Below are positions 51,341 to 59,482 of a stretch of 64,000 nt of DNA, in pieces; within the stretch, counting starts at the first letter, position 1; each line of letters starts with the position of its first letter. A model generated the notes under the pieces. It made no database searches. It was not told the DNA's origin and saw nothing but the letters and a program-made list of their open reading frames with translations. This DNA is from JAJYQH01 sp036261615. Its GTDB lineage: Bacteria > Actinomycetota > Actinomycetes > Propionibacteriales > Propionibacteriaceae. The translations under genes were made by a program, and so were the position numbers. The stretch covers positions 10,724-74,723 of the forward strand of contig DATAKK010000088.1 of assembly GCA_036261615.1 (NCBI GenBank), read 5' to 3'.

Positions 51341-52212
51341 GTCTCGCCCGGCTGCGTCTCGACCTCGGCTACGACGGGGAGGCCTTCTCGGGCTGGGCCG
51401 CGCAGCCGGGACGCCGCACCGTCCAGGGCGAGCTCACCGATGCCATCCAGCAGGTGCTGCGCCTGCCCGAGCCGCCCCAGCTGGTCGTCGCGGGCCGCAC
51501 GGACGCCGGCGTCCACGCGCGCGGCCAGGCGGCCCACGTCGATCTGCCCACCGACCCTCGGGAGGCCGCCGAACTCGCCGCCCGGCTCGAGCGACGGCTG
51601 ACCCGGCTGCTGCCCGAGGACATCGCGGTGCACCGGGTGAGCGTGGCGCCACCCGGGTTCGACGCCCGCTTCTCCGCCGTCTGGCGCCGCTACACCTACC
51701 GGCTGTGGGACGAGGAGTCGCGGCCCGACCCGCTGCTGCGCCGGCACGTCACCCGGGTGCGCGGCAGGCTGGACCTCGAACGCACCCGGGTCGCCGCCGA
51801 CCAGCTGCTGGGCCTGCACGACTTCGCGGCCTTCTGCAAGCCCCGGGACGGCGCCACCACCATCCGCACGGTGCAGTGGATCGACGTCGAGCGGGTCGCC
51901 GACGGCTGCGGCACCGTCGAGGTGGGACTGCGGGCCGACGCCTTCTGCCACTCGATGGTCCGCTCGGTCGTCGGGGCGCTGGTCGCCGTCGGCACCGGGC
52001 AGCGCACGGTCGACTGGCTCGCCGAGGTGCTCGCCTCCCCCGTGCGGCACTCGCAGGTCACCGTCCTCCCCGCCCACGGGCTGTGCCTGGAGGAGGTCGG
52101 CTACCCCGACGATGACCGCCTGGCGGAGCGCGCCGAGCAGGCCCGGGCCGTGCGGACGCTGCCGGCGTCCGAGCCAGCCGACTCCGACCCCGCCGACGAG
52201 GAGCGCCCATGA
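51337..52212 (+). CDS. truA: tRNA pseudouridine(38-40) synthase
   Basis: 291 residues. LDLGYDGEAFSGWAAQPGRR, the catalytic Asp in VVAGRTDAGVHARGQAAHVD, RRYTYRLWDEE, and DAFCHSMVRSVVGALVAVG are family signatures. It isomerises U38-U40 in the anticodon arm of tRNAs. A 25-residue acidic C-terminal tail. GTG start overlaps trmB; its stop overlaps the next gene by four bases. All three genes act on RNA, or probably do. Confidence 0.96.
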   Translation: MSLARLRLDLGYDGEAFSGWAAQPGRRTVQGELTDAIQQVLRLPEPPQLVVAGRTDAGVHARGQAAHVDLPTDPREAAELAARLERRLTRLLPEDIAVHRVSVAPPGFDARFSAVWRRYTYRLWDEESRPDPLLRRHVTRVRGRLDLERTRVAADQLLGLHDFAAFCKPRDGATTIRTVQWIDVERVADGCGTVEVGLRADAFCHSMVRSVVGALVAVGTGQRTVDWLAEVLASPVRHSQVTVLPAHGLCLEEVGYPDDDRLAERAEQARAVRTLPASEPADSDPADEERP

Positions 52213-52814
52213 GCCACTACTTCCACACCCCCGAGGGGCCCGAGCACCGCCGCGAGGTGCACGCGACGATCTGGGGCCTCGACTACGACTTCGTCGGCGC
52301 CGACGGCGTCTTCTCCGGCAGCCGCCTCGACCTCGGGACCTCGGTGCTCTTCCGCGAGACCGAGCCACCGGAGGGGGCCCGGCGGCTGCTCGACCTGGGC
52401 TGCGGCTTCGGCCCGATCGCCGTCGCGCTGGCCCGGTCGGTTCCCGGCGCCCTCGTGGACGCCGTCGACGTCAACGAGCGCGCGCTCGAGCTCACCCGCG
52501 AGAACGCCCGCCGCCACGGCGTCGGCGACCGGGTGAGCGTCGGGACGCCGGAGGATTTCGACCCCGCGGCCCGCTACGACGAGGTGTGGACCAACCCGCC
52601 GATCCGCATCGGCAAGGACGCGTTGCACGCCCTGCTCACCACCTGGCTCGCGCGGCTGACCCCGGACGGTGTGGCCCGCCTGGTTGTGGGCAGGAACCTC
52701 GGCGCCGACTCACTGGCCCGGTGGCTGGCCGACGAGGGATGGGACGTGGTCCGCACCGCGTCCGCGAAGGGGTTCCGGGTGCTCGAGGTGCGTGGGGGAC
52801 GCCGCACCGCCTGA
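52209..52814 (+). CDS. Class I methyltransferase, RsmC-like
   Basis: 201 residues with an MTS (small-type) domain. Motif I in LLDLGCGFGPIAVALAR, motif II in DAVDVNERALELTREN, and the catalytic NPPIRIGK that marks N2-guanine or amino-methyltransferases of the RsmC/RlmG group. An rRNA guanine target is likely. It is coupled to truA by ATGA overlap. The RsmC N-terminal pseudo-domain is missing, as in many actinobacterial homologues. Confidence 0.9.
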   Translation: MSHYFHTPEGPEHRREVHATIWGLDYDFVGADGVFSGSRLDLGTSVLFRETEPPEGARRLLDLGCGFGPIAVALARSVPGALVDAVDVNERALELTRENARRHGVGDRVSVGTPEDFDPAARYDEVWTNPPIRIGKDALHALLTTWLARLTPDGVARLVVGRNLGADSLARWLADEGWDVVRTASAKGFRVLEVRGGRRTA

Positions 52815-52856
52815 GCCCGCGAGGGGGCCGCATGGTCACGCCCCACCCCGGTGGGA

Positions 52857-52862
52857 TAGGTT
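52857..52862 (+). promoter_or_regulatory. -10-like box of the cobalamin operon
   Basis: TAGGTT, with TGGTCA (52833-52838) 18 nt upstream as a possible -35. Transcription from about 52869 would begin right at the first base-paired strand of the riboswitch. Confidence 0.45.
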
Positions 52863-52870
52863 GTCGTCTG

Positions 52871-52961
52871 CAATCGCATGTCAGGGGAATCTGGTGCCAC
52901 TCCAGAGCTGACCCGCAACCGTGAGGGCGTGAGCCCGCAGCCGGAATGCCTGCGTCGATTG
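52871..52961 (+). promoter_or_regulatory. Cobalamin (B12) riboswitch aptamer
   Basis: The conserved core is clear: GGGGAATCTGGTGCCA, then CTCCAGAGCTGACCCGCAACC, shortened here to its key parts GCTGACCCGCAAC and GTGAGGGCG, then GCCGGAATGCCTGCG. The closing helix is CAATCG (52871-52876) with CGATTG (52956-52961). It binds adenosyl- or methylcobalamin and represses downstream expression when B12 is plentiful. Confidence 0.95.
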
Positions 52962-53000
52962 GACTCATCTCACCCGTCGAGGTCAGCGGGGAGTCGGGGG

Positions 53001-53032
53001 CCTTCGCGTCCGATCCCGGTGACGCGAAAGGA
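53001..53032 (+). promoter_or_regulatory. RBS-sequestering hairpin of the riboswitch
   Basis: CCTTCGCGTC (53001-53010) pairs with GACGCGAAAGG (53021-53031, one bulged A). The 3' arm contains the SD AAAGGA (53027-53032) of the ATG at 53039, so folding would hide the ribosome-binding site. This points to translational control. Confidence 0.8.
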
Positions 53033-53038
53033 ATCCCC

Positions 53039-54214
53039 ATGACACTTCGTCGACGCCTCGTGGCCGCCGGGTTTGCGGCCTCCGTGGCCCTCGCACCGGT
53101 CACGGTGCTCACCAGCGGCTACCTGGCCGCCCCTGCGGCGGTCGCCGCCCCCACCGCCTCCTCCGCCGCCACCAGCGCCGGCACCTGGCTGGCCGGCCAG
53201 TTCACCCACGGTGAGTACTACACGAGCCCCTACACCAACAAGGCCGACGTCAGCGGCACGGCCGACCTCGTCCTGGGCCTGCTCGCCGGCCGGACCGGCC
53301 AGACGACCGCCACGAGCGCGGACGCCTGGCTGAAGACCCAGGCGCCGGGCGTGACCTCCGCCGGGCAACTCGCCAAGCTCGCCATCGTCGCCTCCGCGAT
53401 GGGCGACAATCCCGCGTCGTACGGCGGCGTCGACCTGGTCACCAAGCTCACCGCCGCGTCGGCGGCGTCCGTGTCGGGCAAGAAGGACGACCCCTACAGC
53501 GACGCGCTGACGATCATCGCCCTGAACCGGGACGGGCAGGCGGTGCCCACCTCCCTCGTCGACGCCCTCGTCGCCCGCCAGGACGCCGCCGGGGAGTTCT
53601 TCTTCGGCACCGCCGGCACCAGCAGCTACTTCACCGACCCCGACGCGACCGGCATCGCCATGCAGGCCCTGACCCTCGTGAAAGCCAACGCCGGCGCCTC
53701 CGCGGCCCTCACCAAGGCGGACGCCTGGGCTACCTCGCAGCGCACGAGCCAGGGCTACTGGGCGAGCTACTCGCCGGTCAACACCACCGGCCTCATCGGA
53801 TCGGCCCTGCTCCGCCAGGGTGTCAGCGTCTCCGCGTCGGTGACCTGGATGATCGGCCAGCAGCAGCTGGCCGGCGGTTCGGGACTGCCGGCGAGCCTCA
53901 ACGGCACGCACCCGGACGCCTACGCCACCGCCCAGGGGCTGCTGCTCCTCGGCGGTCGCACCCTCGCCACGGTCACCTTCGTGCCCGCGACGACCGCGAC
54001 GCCCTCACCCTCGGCCACCCCGTCGGCCGCGTCCCCGTCCAGCGCGGCCTCGGCGAGCCCGTCGACGACCGCGAGCGCGAAGCCGCTGCCGGCCACCGGC
54101 GACGGCGGCCCGGGCAGCTCGACCGACTCGGGGCTCATCACCCTCGTGGTGATCGGTGCCGCCTCGGTCGGCCTCGTCGCCGCCGGGGCCGCCCGGGCGC
54201 GTCGCCACTCATGA
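53039..54214 (+). CDS. LPXTG surface protein with alpha-toroid (transcobalamin-like) domain
   Basis: 391 residues. Signal peptide (RRRLVAAGFAASVALAP to AAVAA, about 1-40). Residues 45-300 are helical repeats such as GTADLVLGLLAGRTGQT, DPYSDALTIIALNRDGQ, DATGIAMQALTLVKA and NTTGLIGSALLRQG, the alpha6/alpha6 toroid pattern shared by prenyltransferases and the alpha domain of intrinsic factor/transcobalamin. A Ser/Thr/Pro linker leads to LPATG (350-354), a hydrophobic helix and RARRHS, a complete sortase signal. It follows the B12 riboswitch; corrinoid binding at the cell wall is inferred. A longer ORF from 52946 runs into the aptamer and is wrong. Confidence 0.88.
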   Translation: MTLRRRLVAAGFAASVALAPVTVLTSGYLAAPAAVAAPTASSAATSAGTWLAGQFTHGEYYTSPYTNKADVSGTADLVLGLLAGRTGQTTATSADAWLKTQAPGVTSAGQLAKLAIVASAMGDNPASYGGVDLVTKLTAASAASVSGKKDDPYSDALTIIALNRDGQAVPTSLVDALVARQDAAGEFFFGTAGTSSYFTDPDATGIAMQALTLVKANAGASAALTKADAWATSQRTSQGYWASYSPVNTTGLIGSALLRQGVSVSASVTWMIGQQQLAGGSGLPASLNGTHPDAYATAQGLLLLGGRTLATVTFVPATTATPSPSATPSAASPSSAASASPSTTASAKPLPATGDGGPGSSTDSGLITLVVIGAASVGLVAAGAARARRHS

Positions 54215-55080
54215 CCGGAACGCGCGCGGCCACCGCCCTGCCCAGGGCGGTCGTGCTGGCGCTGCTGACGGCCGTCGCACTGCTCGGCTGGCAGCCGCCG
54301 GCCGCGCATGCCGAGGACGCCGCGTCCTGCCAGTCGTCGGGCGGGGTGTACGAGTACATCTCGCCCGGCGGCGGCGGGTGCAGCCACGCCGGCGGCAGCG
54401 GGATGACCGTCCTCCGCAGCCTCACCAGCGTCACCACCAACAGCACCGGCATGATCTGCCAGATCGGCGGCTACCCGAGCACCTGCCCCGACCCGGTGCC
54501 CGCCGACGACTACTGGGCCTACTGGGTCTGGAGCGGCTCCTCGTGGACCTACGCGAGCGTGGGCGCCGCGAGCGACTACCCCAACCCGGGAGACGTGCGG
54601 GCCTGGACCTTCGGCAACGGCGTCCGGCCCACCTGGACGCCCCCGCCCAGGGCCGTCGCCGCCCCGACGACGAGCACGGCCGCCCCCACCCGCACGGCGA
54701 CCACCGCGAGGACGACGACCTCGGCGACGAAGACCACGGCGACGACGCGCCCCACGGGGGCGGCGTCGGTGACCTCCTCCACCAGCACGGCGAGCCGGAC
54801 GGCGTCCGCGACGACGACCAGGGCGACGAGCACGGCGAGCCGGACGCCCGGCCGCCCGGTGAGCCGCGCGACGACCCCCGCACCCTCGCCCCGCGCGAGC
54901 TCGGCGAGGGCCACGACCGCGCCCCCGACGCCCTCGCACACCGTGACGCCGGTGGCGATCAGCGCCTCCCCCACCTCCAGCTCCACCCACGGCACGCCGT
55001 GGGGAGCCGTCGTCGCCGGGTGCCTCGTGCTGGCCGGGGCCGGCGGGATCGTCGTCGCGAGGCGACGGACCGGGCACTGA
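54211..55080 (+). CDS. Secreted DUF4430-like protein, transcobalamin beta-domain-like
   Basis: 289 residues. Signal peptide about 1-34. Residues 36-142 form a small domain with four Cys (about 40, 57, 83, 92) and the pattern YWAYWVWSGSSWTYASVGA, then NPGDVRAWTFG, as in the DUF4430 beta domain that closes over cobalamin in transcobalamin. A long Thr/Ala/Ser/Arg linker (145-255) leads to one membrane helix and ARRRTGH, with no LPXTG. ATG overlaps the toroid gene (ATGA). The two together look like a split B12 carrier; this is inference from pattern and context. Confidence 0.82.
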   Translation: MTGTRAATALPRAVVLALLTAVALLGWQPPAAHAEDAASCQSSGGVYEYISPGGGGCSHAGGSGMTVLRSLTSVTTNSTGMICQIGGYPSTCPDPVPADDYWAYWVWSGSSWTYASVGAASDYPNPGDVRAWTFGNGVRPTWTPPPRAVAAPTTSTAAPTRTATTARTTTSATKTTATTRPTGAASVTSSTSTASRTASATTTRATSTASRTPGRPVSRATTPAPSPRASSARATTAPPTPSHTVTPVAISASPTSSSTHGTPWGAVVAGCLVLAGAGGIVVARRRTGH

Positions 55081-55087
55081 GACGCCG

Positions 55088-56041
55088 ATGAGCCGCTCGA
55101 TCCGGGCCCTCGACCATGGCCCGCACGACCTGCCCACCGCTGCGCCGAGGGCGCGGCGCGCGCTGCACCCGGGCGCCTGGTGGGGCTGGGCAGCCGGCGC
55201 GGCCGTGAGCGCGACCCTCACCCGCAACCCGCTGCTGCTCGCGCTCATCGTCGTGGCCCTCGCCTACGTCGTCGTGGCGCGGCGGGGCGCGGCTCCCTGG
55301 GCCCGGTCGCTGCGGGTCTACGCGGTCCTGGCGATCGCCATCCTGGCGATCCGGCTGGTCTTCCAGGTGCTGGTCGGCGGCCTGCGGGAGGGGCACGTGC
55401 TGGTGCGGCTGCCGCAGATCGTGCTGCCGTCGTGGGCCGCCGGCGTCCAGATCGGCGGCCCGGTCACCCTCGAGGCGCTGTGGTTCACCGTCTGCGACGC
55501 CGGACGTCTCGCCACGCTCGTGTGGTGCGTGGGGGCGGCCAACAGCCTGGCCAACCCGCGAGGTCTCCTCCGGAGTCTCCCCCACGCCGCGCACCGGCTC
55601 GCGACGGCGGTGGCGATCGCGGTGTCCTCGGCCCCGCAGCTCGTCGAGTCCACCCAGCGGGTCGGCCGGGCGCGGCGGCTGCGCGGGGGCCGCTCCACCC
55701 GCGCCCACGCCGTGCGGGGCCTGGTCGTGCCGGTCCTCGAGGACGCCCTCGAGCGGTCGCTGGCGCTGGCGGCGTCCATGGAGTCCCGCGGCTTCGGCTC
55801 GGAAGCCCGCCCCACCCGCTACCGGGCGCAACCCTGGCGGCGGGCGGAGACGCTCACCGTGGCCGCCGGCGTCCTCGCCGCCGTCGTCACCGTCGGGCAG
55901 CGGGTCGCCGACCCCGCCACCGTCTGGCCACCGGCCAGTCCGATCTCGTGGCCGGCCCTGCCGCCGGCGCTGGTCGCCGTGGCCGTGCTGCTCGTGCTGC
56001 CCGGCTTCCTCGCGCCCGTGCCGGACGAGGACCGGGCATGA
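55088..56041 (+). CDS. ECF transporter T component (CbiQ-like)
   Basis: 317 residues, longer than usual by an N-terminal 30-residue arm and a C-terminal pair of helices (AETLTVAAGVLAAVVTV; ALVAVAVLLVLPGFLAP). The two coupling motifs are GRARRLRGG and SMESRGFGS, which dock onto the ATPases. It forms the ECF module with the double ATPase encoded next and is overlapped by it (ATGA). Confidence 0.92.
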   Translation: MSRSIRALDHGPHDLPTAAPRARRALHPGAWWGWAAGAAVSATLTRNPLLLALIVVALAYVVVARRGAAPWARSLRVYAVLAIAILAIRLVFQVLVGGLREGHVLVRLPQIVLPSWAAGVQIGGPVTLEALWFTVCDAGRLATLVWCVGAANSLANPRGLLRSLPHAAHRLATAVAIAVSSAPQLVESTQRVGRARRLRGGRSTRAHAVRGLVVPVLEDALERSLALAASMESRGFGSEARPTRYRAQPWRRAETLTVAAGVLAAVVTVGQRVADPATVWPPASPISWPALPPALVAVAVLLVLPGFLAPVPDEDRA

Positions 56042-57669
56042 GCGGCCAACCGGCCGCCGTCGTCTTCGACGACGTGGCCGTCACCTACCCCGGGCGGGAG
56101 CGCCCCACGCTGAGCGGGGTCAGCCTCGCCGTGCCCGAGGGCGACCTGGCGGTCGTGATCGGGCGCACGGGCAGCGGCAAGTCCACCCTGCTCGGTGCCA
56201 TCAACGGCCTGGTCCCCCACTTCTCGGGCGGAGAGCTGCGCGGGACGGTGACCGCGGCCGGCCACGACACCCGCACGACCCGGCCGCGCGACCTCGCGGC
56301 GGTCGTCGGGTTCGTGCCCCAGGACCCGCTCTCGTCGTTCGTCACCGATCGCGTCGACGACGAGGTCGCCTACGGGATGGAGCAGGTGGGCGTCGCCTCC
56401 CGGGCCATCCGCAAACGCGTCGAGGAGACCCTCGACCTGCTCGGGATCGCGGCCCTGCGCCACCGCCCGCTCGTGTCGCTGTCGGGCGGGGAGCAGCAGC
56501 GGGTCGCGATCGCCGCCGTGCTCGCGGGCCAGCCCCGCATCCTCGTGCTCGACGAGCCGACTTCGGCGCTCGACCCCACCGCCGCGCACGACGTGCTGTC
56601 GGCGATCGCGGCGCTCGTCCACGACGTCGGGCTCACCGTGGTCCTGGCCGAGCACCGGCTGGAACGGGTGAGCCAGTTCGCCGACACGATGCTGTGGCTG
56701 CCCGGCGACGGGACCGTCGTTCCCGGGCCCCCGGAGGAGGTGCTCGGGCGCGCCGACGTGCACCCGCCGCTCGTCCGGCTGGCCCGCCGGCTCGGCTGGT
56801 CCGACGTTCCAGTGAGTGTCCGGGCGGCCCGCAGGCGGGTGCGCGCCGAGGACATCTCCGTGCGGCCGGCGGCCGGCGGCCCGTCCCCTGCCCCCGCCGT
56901 GGCGGCACCGGTGGTGAGCGCCCGCCGGCTCGGCGTCCGCTACGGCCAGGTGGACGCGCTCCGCGGCGTCGATCTCGACCTGCCCGGCTCGTCGGTCACC
57001 GTGATCATGGGCCGCAACGGCTCCGGGAAGTCCTCGCTGCTGTGGGCCATCGCCGGGGCCGTCGGCAGTTCCGGCGACCTCGTCGTCGACGGCACCGACC
57101 CCCGACGCCTGGACGCCGACCACGCCCGCCGGGTGGTCGCGCTCGTGCCGCAGACGGCGTCCGACCTGCTCTATCTGCCCTCGGTGGGCGCCGAGTGCGA
57201 CCAGGCGGACGCGGAGTCGGCGCAGCCGGGGGGCACCTGCCGGGGGATCCTCGACGACCTCGGGCTGGGGCTCGACCCCGGCACCGACCCGCGGGACCTC
57301 TCCGAAGGGCAGCGGCTCGCCCTCGTCCTGGCCATCCAGCTCACCGGCCGGCCCCGCGTCCTGCTGCTGGACGAGCCGACCCGCGGCCTCGACTACGCGG
57401 CCAAGGAGCGGCTCGCGCGGATCGTCGGGGGGCTCCGCAGCGCCGGCCACTGCCTCGTGGTGAGCACCCACGACGTCGAGTTCGCCGCCCTCGTCGGCGA
57501 CCGCACGGTGCTGCTCGCGGACGGCGAGGTGATCGCCGACGGGCCCACCCGGGAGGTGGTCACCTCCTCCCCCGCCTACGCCCCCCAGGTCGCCAAGGTG
57601 TTCTTCCCCACACCGGTGCTCACGCCCGACGAGATCGCCCTCGTCCGGCCCCCGTCGGGGTCGTCATGA
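56038..57669 (+). CDS. ECF transporter fused double ATP-binding protein
   Basis: 543 residues, two ABC ATPases in one chain. Domain 1 (about 8-240): Walker A GRTGSGKST, Q-loop VGFVPQDPLSSFV, signature LSGGEQQR, Walker B ILVLDEPTSALD, switch His in AEHRLE. Domain 2 (about 295-510): Walker A GRNGSGKSS, Q-loop ALVPQTASDLLYL, a variant signature LSEGQRLA, Walker B VLLLDEPTRGLD, STHDVEF. Overlaps both neighbours by four bases, so T, A and S are made together. Confidence 0.95.
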   Translation: MSGQPAAVVFDDVAVTYPGRERPTLSGVSLAVPEGDLAVVIGRTGSGKSTLLGAINGLVPHFSGGELRGTVTAAGHDTRTTRPRDLAAVVGFVPQDPLSSFVTDRVDDEVAYGMEQVGVASRAIRKRVEETLDLLGIAALRHRPLVSLSGGEQQRVAIAAVLAGQPRILVLDEPTSALDPTAAHDVLSAIAALVHDVGLTVVLAEHRLERVSQFADTMLWLPGDGTVVPGPPEEVLGRADVHPPLVRLARRLGWSDVPVSVRAARRRVRAEDISVRPAAGGPSPAPAVAAPVVSARRLGVRYGQVDALRGVDLDLPGSSVTVIMGRNGSGKSSLLWAIAGAVGSSGDLVVDGTDPRRLDADHARRVVALVPQTASDLLYLPSVGAECDQADAESAQPGGTCRGILDDLGLGLDPGTDPRDLSEGQRLALVLAIQLTGRPRVLLLDEPTRGLDYAAKERLARIVGGLRSAGHCLVVSTHDVEFAALVGDRTVLLADGEVIADGPTREVVTSSPAYAPQVAKVFFPTPVLTPDEIALVRPPSGSS

Positions 57670-58445
57670 GCGTCCCCCTACCGAGCCGGCGTCCCGGCGT
57701 CACTCCCCGGGCCGGTGTCCTGCTCGCGCTCACGGCGGTGGTCGGGGTGCTCGCCTTCCTCTGGCCCCTCGTGTGGCGTCCCGACTCGGCGACCGGATGG
57801 CTGGGCGTGGTGCTCCTCGTGGCCTGCGCCCCGCTGAGCCTCGGCGTCGTCGCGGCGGAACTCGCCAACCACTCGCTCGATGTCAAGGCGCTGGCGATGC
57901 TCGGCGTGCTGAGCGCCGTCGGAGCGGTCGTGCGGCCCCTCGGGGCGGGGACGGCGGGGATCGAGACGGTGTTCTTCCTCCTCGTGATCGCGGGGCGGGT
58001 GTTCGGCCCGGGATTCGGCTTCGTCCTCGGGACGACGACCCTGTTCGCCTCGGCCCTGCTGACCGGGGGCATCGGCGTCTGGCTCCCGTACCAGATGCTC
58101 GCGGCCGCCTTCGTCGGCTTCGGCGCCGGGCTGCTGCCCCGCGCACCGAGATGGGCCGAGCTGCCGCTCCTGTCGACCTACGGCGCCCTCGCCGCGTTCG
58201 TCTTCGGCTCGCTCATGGACCTCTCGTTCTGGCCGTTCGCCCTCGGGGGAGGCGGCGGGCTGAGCTACGACCCGTCGGCGTCCGGGTGGGTGAACCTGCA
58301 CCGCTTCGCCGTCTACGAGCTGGTCACGGGCACGGGATGGAACCTGGGACGCGCGGTCACCACCGTCGTGCTGCTGCTGGTGCTCGGACGACCCCTGCTG
58401 CACGTCCTGAGACGGGCCGCACGCCGGGCGAGCTTCGCCTCCTGA
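57666..58445 (+). CDS. ECF transporter S component, predicted cobalamin-specific (CbrT-like)
   Basis: 259 residues with six or more membrane helices and the S-component style: LGVLSAVGAVVRPLGAGTAG, IETVFFLLVIAGRVFGPGFG (glycine-rich), LLTGGIGVWLPYQMLAAAFV and FGSLMDLSFWPFALGGGGG. It defines the substrate; the upstream B12 riboswitch and the transcobalamin-like pair point to cobalamin or a precursor. Specificity is inferred, not read from residues. Confidence 0.88.
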   Translation: MSVPLPSRRPGVTPRAGVLLALTAVVGVLAFLWPLVWRPDSATGWLGVVLLVACAPLSLGVVAAELANHSLDVKALAMLGVLSAVGAVVRPLGAGTAGIETVFFLLVIAGRVFGPGFGFVLGTTTLFASALLTGGIGVWLPYQMLAAAFVGFGAGLLPRAPRWAELPLLSTYGALAAFVFGSLMDLSFWPFALGGGGGLSYDPSASGWVNLHRFAVYELVTGTGWNLGRAVTTVVLLLVLGRPLLHVLRRAARRASFAS

Positions 58446-58492
58446 CCCACCGCAACGGACGCCGGGACGCGCAGGATTCCCACAGATTGCTC

Positions 58493-58520
58493 TTGCCGCC
58501 CGGAATAGCCCTCCTAGGAT
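58493..58520 (+). promoter_or_regulatory. Promoter of superoxide dismutase gene
   Basis: TTGCCG (58493-58498), 16-nt spacer, TAGGAT (58515-58520). The transcript has a leader of about 85 nt and an SD GGAAGGA before ATG 58614. Confidence 0.65.
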
Positions 58521-58613
58521 CGAGGTTGACGGGGTAATGGCACCCGCAGCGACGGGAGCCTGGGGCACCCGCCCCGCCCCGACGTCACCAGTCCCCGATC
58601 CGGAAGGACGACC

Positions 58614-59231
58614 ATGGCCGTTTACACGCTCCCCGATCTCCCCTACGACTACAGCGCGCTCGAGCCGCACATCTCGGCCGAGATCATGCAGCTGCACCAC
58701 GACAAGCACCACGCCGCCTACGTCACCGGCGCCAACACGGCGCTCGAGAAGCTGGCCGAGGCGCGCGAGAACGGCGACCTGGGCATGGTCAACAAGTTCG
58801 AGAAGGACCTCGCCTTCAACCTCGGTGGCCACGTCAACCACTCGGTGTTCTGGAAGAACATGTCCCCCAATGGCGGCGGACGCCCCGATGGCGAGCTGTC
58901 GTCGGCGATCGACGAGTTCTTCGGCTCCTTCGAGGGCTTCCAGAAGCACTTCGAGGCGAGCGCCAACGGACTGCAGGGCTCCGGCTGGTCGATGCTCGTC
59001 TGGGACGTGATGGGCCAGCGGCTCAACGTCATGCAGCTGTTCGACCAGCAGGGCAACCTGCCGGCCGCCCAGATCCCCGTGCTGCAGCTGGACATGTGGG
59101 AGCACGCGTTCTACCTGCAGTACAAGAACGTCAAGGCCGACTACGTCAAGGCGTGGTGGAACGTCGCCAACTGGGCGGACGCCACCGAGCGGTTCAACCG
59201 GGCCAAGAGCCAGACCCAGGGCCTCATCTGA
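58614..59231 (+). CDS. sodA: Superoxide dismutase, Fe/Mn family
   Basis: Dismutates superoxide in the cytoplasm. 205 residues. N-terminal hairpin with the first His ligand (LHHDKHHAAYVTGAN), second His in LGGHVNHSVFWKNM, and Asp/His ligands in LQLDMWEHAFYLQYKN. GSGWSMLVWD lies in the expected core position. Metal use (Fe, Mn or either) is not settled by sequence; the propionibacterial enzyme is known to be cambialistic. Confidence 0.96.
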   Translation: MAVYTLPDLPYDYSALEPHISAEIMQLHHDKHHAAYVTGANTALEKLAEARENGDLGMVNKFEKDLAFNLGGHVNHSVFWKNMSPNGGGRPDGELSSAIDEFFGSFEGFQKHFEASANGLQGSGWSMLVWDVMGQRLNVMQLFDQQGNLPAAQIPVLQLDMWEHAFYLQYKNVKADYVKAWWNVANWADATERFNRAKSQTQGLI

Positions 59232-59276
59232 GCGAGGACCGGACAGCACGTCTGTCCACTACCTGAGAAATTTCAG

Positions 59277-59315
59277 CTGCCACCCGGGGCTCGTCCCCGG
59301 GTGGCAGTGCCTTTT
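59277..59315 (+). terminator. Terminator after superoxide dismutase gene
   Basis: CTGCCACCCGGGG (59277-59289) pairs perfectly with CCCCGGGTGGCAG (59295-59307) around CTCGT, followed by TGCCTTTT. The strongest intrinsic terminator in the window. Confidence 0.9.
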
Positions 59316-59482
59316 GACAAGGAGTAACGCTGGAGCAGCGCGCCGGCGGCGTCCCCGGAACGGCAGAAGGACCGCTGAGGGGATTATGACGGACTCTCAG
59401 GAACTGTTAACTTTGTGGCGCGGCAGCGTCCAGGATCGGCCTGCAGGCGGCCGCGGTCCTGTTGCCAAGCACCTGGAGCACC

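Noticed and set aside
52946..53038. N-terminal extension of the toroid protein
   Set aside because: The bases are part of the B12 aptamer and its expression platform; the SD and ATG at 53039 are clear.
59316..59482. c-di-AMP (ydaO-type) riboswitch upstream of rpfB
   Set aside because: Known in front of rpf genes in other actinobacteria, but I cannot find the conserved core here; weak -10-like TTAACT only.
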